A stretch of 64,000 bases of DNA from Aquanectria penicillioides. Lineage: Eukaryota > Ascomycota > Sordariomycetes > Hypocreales > Nectriaceae. The stretch lies in NCBI GenBank assembly GCA_003415625.1, contig PYIU01000003.1:3968001-4032000 (forward strand), written 5' to 3'. Made by a program: the position numbers and the translations under genes. The first letter of the stretch is position 1, and each line of letters opens with the position of its first letter. This document shows, one piece after another, positions 58,753 through 64,000 of the stretch. A model generated the notes under the pieces. It was not told where the DNA came from. It did no database searches and saw only the letters and a program-made list of their open reading frames with translations.

Positions 58753-60510
58753 ATGGCTGCCAACACCTTCGAGACACAAGGCGTCCGTATCGCCGTTGAA
58801 GGCTGCGTATGTCGTTCCATTCCGGATTCACTCGCATTTATTGACTTCTTCCCATAGGGCCACGGCACGCTCAACGCCATCTACGCTTCTGTCGCCGAGT
58901 CGTGCAAGCATCGCGGCTGGGATGGCGTCGATCTCCTCATTATCGGAGGTGATTTCCAGGTTAGTTTGCAATATTCAAGTGGCTGTTGTCTCTGTTCTGA
59001 CAGGAGATCCCAGTCCTGCCGAAACGCCGCGGACTTAAGTGTCATGTCTTGCCCAGTCAAGTATCGCCACCTGGGAGATTTTCCCCAGTACTACTCAGGA
59101 GAACGCAAAGCCCCCTGCTTGACCATTTTTATTGCAGGCAACCACGAAGCAAGCTCGCATCTGTGGGAGCTCTACTACGGTGGCTGGGTCGCACCAAACA
59201 TTTACTACTTGGGTGCCGCCAATGTCCTTCGCCTGGGCCCTCTCCGCATTGCTGGCATGTCTGGTATCTGGAAGGGCTTCGACTACCGCAAGCCGCACCA
59301 CGAGCGACTTCCCTTCAGTTCTGATGATGTCAAGTCCTTCTATCACGTCCGAGAGTTTGATGTGCGCAAGCTGCTCCTAATCCAGACGCAGGTAGATGTA
59401 TGCTTGAGCCACGATTGGCCACGGGCAATTGAGAAGCATGGCGACAAGGAATGGCTATTCAGAAAGAAACCTGATTTCCGCCAGGAGTCCAGGGACGGAG
59501 CACTTGGAAATGTTGCAGCTGAATACGTCATGGACAGGCTGAGACCGCCGTATTGGTTTTCGGCACATCTGCATGTCAAGTTCGCCGCTGTCAAGACATA
59601 TCAAAGCGACCCCGTCGGGGAGACCACCGTGTCAAAACCAGAAGATCCCATCAAGCACGCTGCAACGAAGGAGAGCAACCCAGACGAGATTGATTTAGAT
59701 ATGGAAGACGACGAGGCCGAGGAGCCGACGGTTACCGCAGTTCCAGAAGCCGAAAAGCCAGCGGCCGCCAAGCAAGAGACTAGTGAGGTTTCGGAGGAGT
59801 TGAGAGCACAACTGCCTGCATCGTTTTCTCGGCCACAACCAAAGCGTACTCCTGGCCAGCCGGTTCCCCCAGGTATCACGAACAAAGAGGTCCGCTTCTT
59901 GGCACTGGACAAGTGTCTTCCGGGACGCCATTTCCTCCAGCTCTGCGAGATCCAGCCGCTCAAACCTGACACGGCTACTGAACATCCTCCTAGAGAGGGT
60001 TCTCCGCGTTACCGGCTACAGTATGACCCAGAGTGGCTAGCAATCACTCGAGTCTTTCATAAATCTCTTGTTATCGGCGATCGGTCGGCTCAGACACCGC
60101 CGGACTTGGGAGAAGCACATTACATTCCCCTAGTTGAGGCGCAACGGGAATGGGTTGAGGACAACATTGTCAAGACAAACAAGCTAGATGTTCCGGAGAA
60201 TTTCGAGGCTACAGCCGCACCGTATACCCCGGGAACTCCAGAGATTGTTGACGAGCAGCCAGAAGAGTACACCAACCCTCAAACCGTTACATTCTGCGAT
60301 CTCCTGGGCATTGACAATCTTTGGGATGCCAGCGAGGAGGAGAGACAAGAACGAAGAGCACAGGGCCCCCCGCCGTCAGAGCGAACTGGCTACGGTAGAG
60401 GTAGAGGATTCGGTCGCGGAAGGGGTGGTCACGGTGGTGGTCGTGGAAGAGGGGGAGGCCGAGGCCGTGGGAGAGGAAGAGGAGGGCAAGGCAACAGAGG
60501 GAGATGGTGA
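58753..60510 (+). CDS. DBR1: RNA lariat debranching enzyme Dbr1
   Basis: Exons 58753-58806, 58858-58959 and 59014-60510 give about 550 aa. Dbr1 hydrolyses the 2'-5' branch of excised intron lariats in the nucleus. Metallophosphoesterase motifs are in order: GVRIAVEGCGHGTLNAIY (metal-binding Cys and His), DLLIIGGDFQ, FIAGNHEASSHL near residue 95, the Dbr1 signature GWVAPNIYYLGAANVL, VCLSHDWPRAIE and WFSAHLHVKFAA near 235. An acidic insert follows, then the Dbr1 C-terminal domain (KCLPGRHFLQLCEIQP, YDPEWLAITRVFHKSL). The extreme C-terminus is an RGG/GRG repeat (about the last 35 residues), a likely RNA-binding tail. Exon joins are supported by GGDFQ followed by SCRNAADLSVMSCP. The frame is intact. 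Confidence 0.95.
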
Positions 60511-60826
60511 AGGGAGATCCCAAGTCTAGTTTAAACTCGAATCCTAGCGACAATAAGAATTACTAGATCAAAAGCCATTCTTTGTGGCATTAATTTCAAA
60601 TTATTGCCAAAAAAAATGTATATCCCGACCAAGTTCGAGTCTGACAGGCGCCAGCGTGAGGCTGAAAGCTTGCACTTCAGCTGGTTTCATATCGGCAAGC
60701 TTGCTAGTAAATTCAGCCACTCTCCATCCACCCAGCGCTTTACCGAGTTTCTTCCAACTTTGAACATCTCATGACCTTCGTCTTAAGAACAAAGCGCACG
60801 CGCGAACACATATTTAGACGATAGCG
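60511..60826. other. Intergenic, DBR1 to HET gene
   Basis: 316 nt spacer containing the DBR1 3' end and the HET-gene leader. No open frame. Confidence 0.65.
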
Positions 60827-63430
60827 ATGAGTTTCAGCCCTGTCTATAATGAGGAGGAGAAGGGGCCTTTCGTGTACAGCCCACTCCCTGGGTCCTGTAT
60901 CAGGCTTTTGCAGCGCGCTGGCAGGGAATTAGATGGCACACCAAGGTACAACATCGGAGTCTACAACATCGAAGACCCCGATTTGCAATATCACTGCCTT
61001 TCATATACATGGGGCAATCCTTACTCGGATGGTATCTACTCCGTCGATCACTTCAACGCAGTAGATGAGCATTACTTGCCGCAGAATGGAGTGCCAGTGC
61101 TCATCGACGGACGGTTGCTTTTTATCCAAAAGAACTTGCACGACGCCTTGACAACTATTCCAGACACTGCTTTTGTGGACGAGCTAAATAGAACAATTGG
61201 AAAGGGCCAAACTTACCTCCACTCTGTGGCCGCCAAGGGCCTCGACGCTATTGTCGAGCGGCGCATCAAAAGAGGAATGGATGTGAATATCCGCGACGAC
61301 TTTGGGAGAACCGCTCTTCACTACGCTGCGGAGAAAGGTCACACCGGCTGTGTTGAGCTCTTGTGTAGGGCCGGGACGCCGCGGGGGGCAAAAGACTACA
61401 AAGGAGAGACAGCTCTAGATCTCGCTCGGGTCCAGGGACATGCTGCAGTTGTTTCTCTCATAGAAAGCCGTTCCAGCCAGTCTGATCCAGAACCACCTAG
61501 TCTTGTAAGGGATCCTTGCGGTGCGGGTGATCTCATCTGGGCAGACGCAATATGCATCAATCAAGGCGACATTGATGAGAAGAGCGCACAAGTGAGTATC
61601 ATGGACCGGATCTACTCAAAAGCCACGTTCGTGGTGGCGTGGCTCGGTCCACAAGACGAGGAAGCAGAAGCAGGGCTCAGGACACTAAAGACCCTCGCAT
61701 CTCACGTTGAAAAGTTCCAAGAGAGCCAGATTGTACCATACGGCGGACATGACAAGGAAAACTACGAGGCAGCGGGCATCCCGCTCATCTCGTGGTCAGA
61801 CTGGGTTGCTTTAGCAGCCATCTTCCAGAAACAATGGTTCAAGCGTGCCTGGATCGTCCAAGAAGCCGTCTTACCAGATATTCTACTCATGTACTGCGGG
61901 GACCAAAAGGTGGCATGGTACGAGCTAGGGCTGGTTGCCGAAGCCCTTCGACGCAACGAAGCAAAGCTGGGGACCTCACGCTCCAAGGGATTTATTCCAG
62001 AGAACCAAATCGCTGTCCCTGTGGAGTGGAACATGGCCGAGATTTACAAGTGGCGAACGTTCATGCGCGAGGCGACAGGGTCTGACTCAGGCAAGGCGCT
62101 CAAGTATAAAGAATTCTTCACACTGGAGGAGCTGATGCAATGCTTCTGGACATTTCTGGCCTCGAACCCTAGAGATAAGGTGTTCTCCTTGCACGGGATT
62201 TTGAATCTATTCGGAGAGAAGCGGTTGGATTCAGATTATCGACGCTCGGTTGCGAGCGTCTACACAGCCGCAGCGAGACAAATTATGCTCAAGGCAGGGA
62301 ATATCAGTCTGCTGTCAAGCTGCATCGTGTCTCACCGGCGACGTGAAGAACTTCCAAGTTGGGTCCCCGACTTTGGAGTGCCAGGAGTCAACGCCATTCC
62401 GAATCTCTTCTCAGCGGACAAGGGGCTCGAGTATCGAACCCCCCGGGCAGAGGTTCTGGATGATCCAAGATTGAGAATCCGTGGGTTTCGTGTAGGGATG
62501 ATTGCCATGGCTGGAAATCGGCAAGGCGCGAACCCAGGGGAAAAGTTCCTCTTTGACCCATCATGGCTAGAGCTACCACTGTCTTTGAAGCTAGAGGAGG
62601 GAGAGAAAAATCCCATCATCTCTGAAATTCTTTGGAGGACCCTCTGCATGGATATGTCATATGGCAGCTTCTTCGACGCCAAAAAGTTTGGTCCAAGAGC
62701 CCCCGATGAATTTGGGCAGCAGTTCAAAATATTCCTAATGCTCATGATCCTTGCTGCAGGAGATGCCCAGGTCCTAAAGCATTTTGGGATTGAAAAGCCA
62801 CCAAATGACAGAGAGTTTACAGTCGTATCGGAGCCGTATAATCCTTTCGAAAAGGATTTATCATCAGTCCTCGGCCTCCTGGACTCTTTTGCTGTGCATG
62901 ATGGGGAACAGCGCTGTACGGCAACAAGGGAAGAGGTAGTCGTGCTTTGGGACAGCTTCCAATACACCCTTTCTCGGCTTACGCGGGCGAACACAGATGG
63001 CAGCCCGGTCGACGTTTACCTGCCCCCAAATGTCATGGAGGGCAAAGCACGAGTCGTTGGCAACGGGATGATGCAGACCGGGTCTGGGCTGTTTAGGTCG
63101 TGCCTGAGCTTTGCGACAGCATTCAACGTGGCTTATGGCTTACGGAAACTGTTCACACTGGATGACAGATACTTGGGGCTAGGCCCACTATCAGCTCGAG
63201 TTGGAGATGAGGTTTGGATCTTGCCGGGGCTTAGTACACCTGCAGTTCTCAGGCCAGCTGAGAGAACGAGCGGGAAACCAGTCGAGGAAGCGATGGCTGG
63301 GGTTTCCCTTGAAGGCAGCGGGTCGGCTGGGGAGTTTCAATTTGTGGGAGCGGCGTATGTGCATGGCATGATGCGCGGCGAAGCAGTTGAGGATGCAGGA
63401 GTGGAGTTGGAGGAGATTGAGCTTGTGTAG
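60827..63430 (+). CDS. HET-domain protein with ankyrin repeats embedded inside the HET domain
   Basis: Intronless 867-aa protein. HET domains mediate heterokaryon incompatibility and related immune-like cell-death responses in filamentous ascomycetes. The first HET block YHCLSYTWGN is at 55-64. The next blocks, LIWADAICINQGDIDEKSAQ and MDRIYSKATFVVAWLGPQ, begin only at 236. The gap holds about 85 residues of ankyrin repeats (about 128-212), including GRTALHYAAEKGHTGCVELL and GETALDLARVQGHAAVVSLI. The third HET block WFKRAWIVQEAVLP follows, then SNPRDKVFSLHGI and ELPSWVPDFGVPG, as in other HET proteins. The C-terminal half (about 550-867) has no domain I can name and ends acidic (AGVELEEIELV). 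Start ATG 60827. The frame is intact over 2.6 kb. Confidence 0.93.
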   Translation: MSFSPVYNEEEKGPFVYSPLPGSCIRLLQRAGRELDGTPRYNIGVYNIEDPDLQYHCLSYTWGNPYSDGIYSVDHFNAVDEHYLPQNGVPVLIDGRLLFIQKNLHDALTTIPDTAFVDELNRTIGKGQTYLHSVAAKGLDAIVERRIKRGMDVNIRDDFGRTALHYAAEKGHTGCVELLCRAGTPRGAKDYKGETALDLARVQGHAAVVSLIESRSSQSDPEPPSLVRDPCGAGDLIWADAICINQGDIDEKSAQVSIMDRIYSKATFVVAWLGPQDEEAEAGLRTLKTLASHVEKFQESQIVPYGGHDKENYEAAGIPLISWSDWVALAAIFQKQWFKRAWIVQEAVLPDILLMYCGDQKVAWYELGLVAEALRRNEAKLGTSRSKGFIPENQIAVPVEWNMAEIYKWRTFMREATGSDSGKALKYKEFFTLEELMQCFWTFLASNPRDKVFSLHGILNLFGEKRLDSDYRRSVASVYTAAARQIMLKAGNISLLSSCIVSHRRREELPSWVPDFGVPGVNAIPNLFSADKGLEYRTPRAEVLDDPRLRIRGFRVGMIAMAGNRQGANPGEKFLFDPSWLELPLSLKLEEGEKNPIISEILWRTLCMDMSYGSFFDAKKFGPRAPDEFGQQFKIFLMLMILAAGDAQVLKHFGIEKPPNDREFTVVSEPYNPFEKDLSSVLGLLDSFAVHDGEQRCTATREEVVVLWDSFQYTLSRLTRANTDGSPVDVYLPPNVMEGKARVVGNGMMQTGSGLFRSCLSFATAFNVAYGLRKLFTLDDRYLGLGPLSARVGDEVWILPGLSTPAVLRPAERTSGKPVEEAMAGVSLEGSGSAGEFQFVGAAYVHGMMRGEAVEDAGVELEEIELV

Positions 63431-64000
63431 TAGGCTTGCGGCCAATGTCAGTGACGCGAGGCCAGAGTGTTTGTTGGTGGAATGATGGTGACAAGTCATG
63501 TATAAGTATATGTGTATGTATTTAACAATGTATAGATATGATTATATAAGGTACCTACCTACCTACCTACCTAGGTACTTAATTATATCTACGGGACGTT
63601 TCTGCTACATCCATGCATGAGACAGGCACCTACCTGGTAGGTCGGTATTTGATGATGGTGGTGGGCAATGTTGGTGGGGGTTGATGAGGCACGTCAGGGA
63701 AGGTGGGGCACGATAAGTCCTTCCCAGCACCGAGCACCCAGCTCCGTGGCAACCACACCAATCAGGAAATAGTGTAAACAATCGGGCACCCTCCACCAGC
63801 TCCAGCGTCCTCACTCCTCCACAACCCATCATCGCCAGCAACCAAAAACGGCTTTTCTAGTTCCCACCCCCAAAACGTCCCGCACCCGCCTGCACCGCCG
63901 CCAGAACCCCGTCTTCTCCCTCCCACAGTCGTATCGACGCATACAGCGCCATTGCCCAGCCGCTCCTCCTCTTCCTGCAGCCTGTCTCAGCAACAACGCC
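63431..64000. other. 3' flank of HET gene to window end
   Basis: Contains a (TACC)n/TAGGTA microsatellite at 63550-63583. The CA/CT-rich sequence near the end resembles a leader, so a further + gene may start beyond the window. No gene is supported inside it. Confidence 0.55.
63550..63583. repeat. (TACC)n / TAGGTACC microsatellite
   Basis: ggtacc followed by four tacc units and ctaggtac. It is the same motif family as the block near 8660. Confidence 0.85.

Overview
This 64 kb window is nuclear DNA of a filamentous ascomycete. Genes have short 44-125 nt GT-AG introns with CTAAC/CTGAC-type branch points, and they include fungus-specific families (DASH subunit Dad1, a HET-domain protein, GH128 glucanase, Rho4, Snt1). 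Gene content and intron style fit Sordariomycetes, most likely Hypocreales. TAGGTACC-type microsatellites are scattered through the window. The genus is not determined. I found no tRNA, rRNA, CRISPR, intact transposon or secondary-metabolite cluster.

The left half (1-31 kb) is gene-poor. It holds a secreted GH128 cell-wall glucanase (+), a ten-exon seven-TM protein (-) with a 3-nt microexon, a membrane-anchored RING-H2 E3 ligase (-) and tubulin cofactor B (-). These are separated by gaps of about 8, 5 and 11 kb rich in homopolymers and short tandem repeats. One gap contains a distinctly AT-rich tract (about 15.3-17.6 kb) that looks like decayed sequence. The 11 kb gap ends in a 1.2 kb stretch of + strand without a single ATG, just upstream of a Myb/SANT-type regulator (32.35-33.79 kb).

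The right half (34.8-63.4 kb) is dense: Trm9 tRNA methyltransferase (-), a Gfo/Idh/MocA dihydrodiol/D-xylose dehydrogenase (-), a divergent aldo-keto reductase (+), an unrecognised three-exon protein (+), deoxyhypusine synthase (-), the Set3-complex/NCoR-like corepressor Snt1 (+, about 2,315 aa, long polyQ), Dad1 (+), Rho4 (-), elongin C (+), the lariat debranching enzyme Dbr1 (+), and a HET protein with ankyrin repeats embedded inside the HET domain (+). Most are housekeeping genes (translation modification, chromatin, mitosis, RNA turnover). They share intergenic control regions but do not form a pathway cluster.

A recurring signal crosses genes. Reading frames of Trm9, the Gfo/Idh/MocA enzyme, the aldo-keto reductase and Snt1 (twice) break at a short C or G run. 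In each case one additional C/G restores a family-like C-terminus or continuation. The 5' end of the Myb gene also shows frame breaks. The common pattern points to under-called G/C homopolymers in the assembly rather than to five independent pseudogenisations, though I cannot test this without reads.
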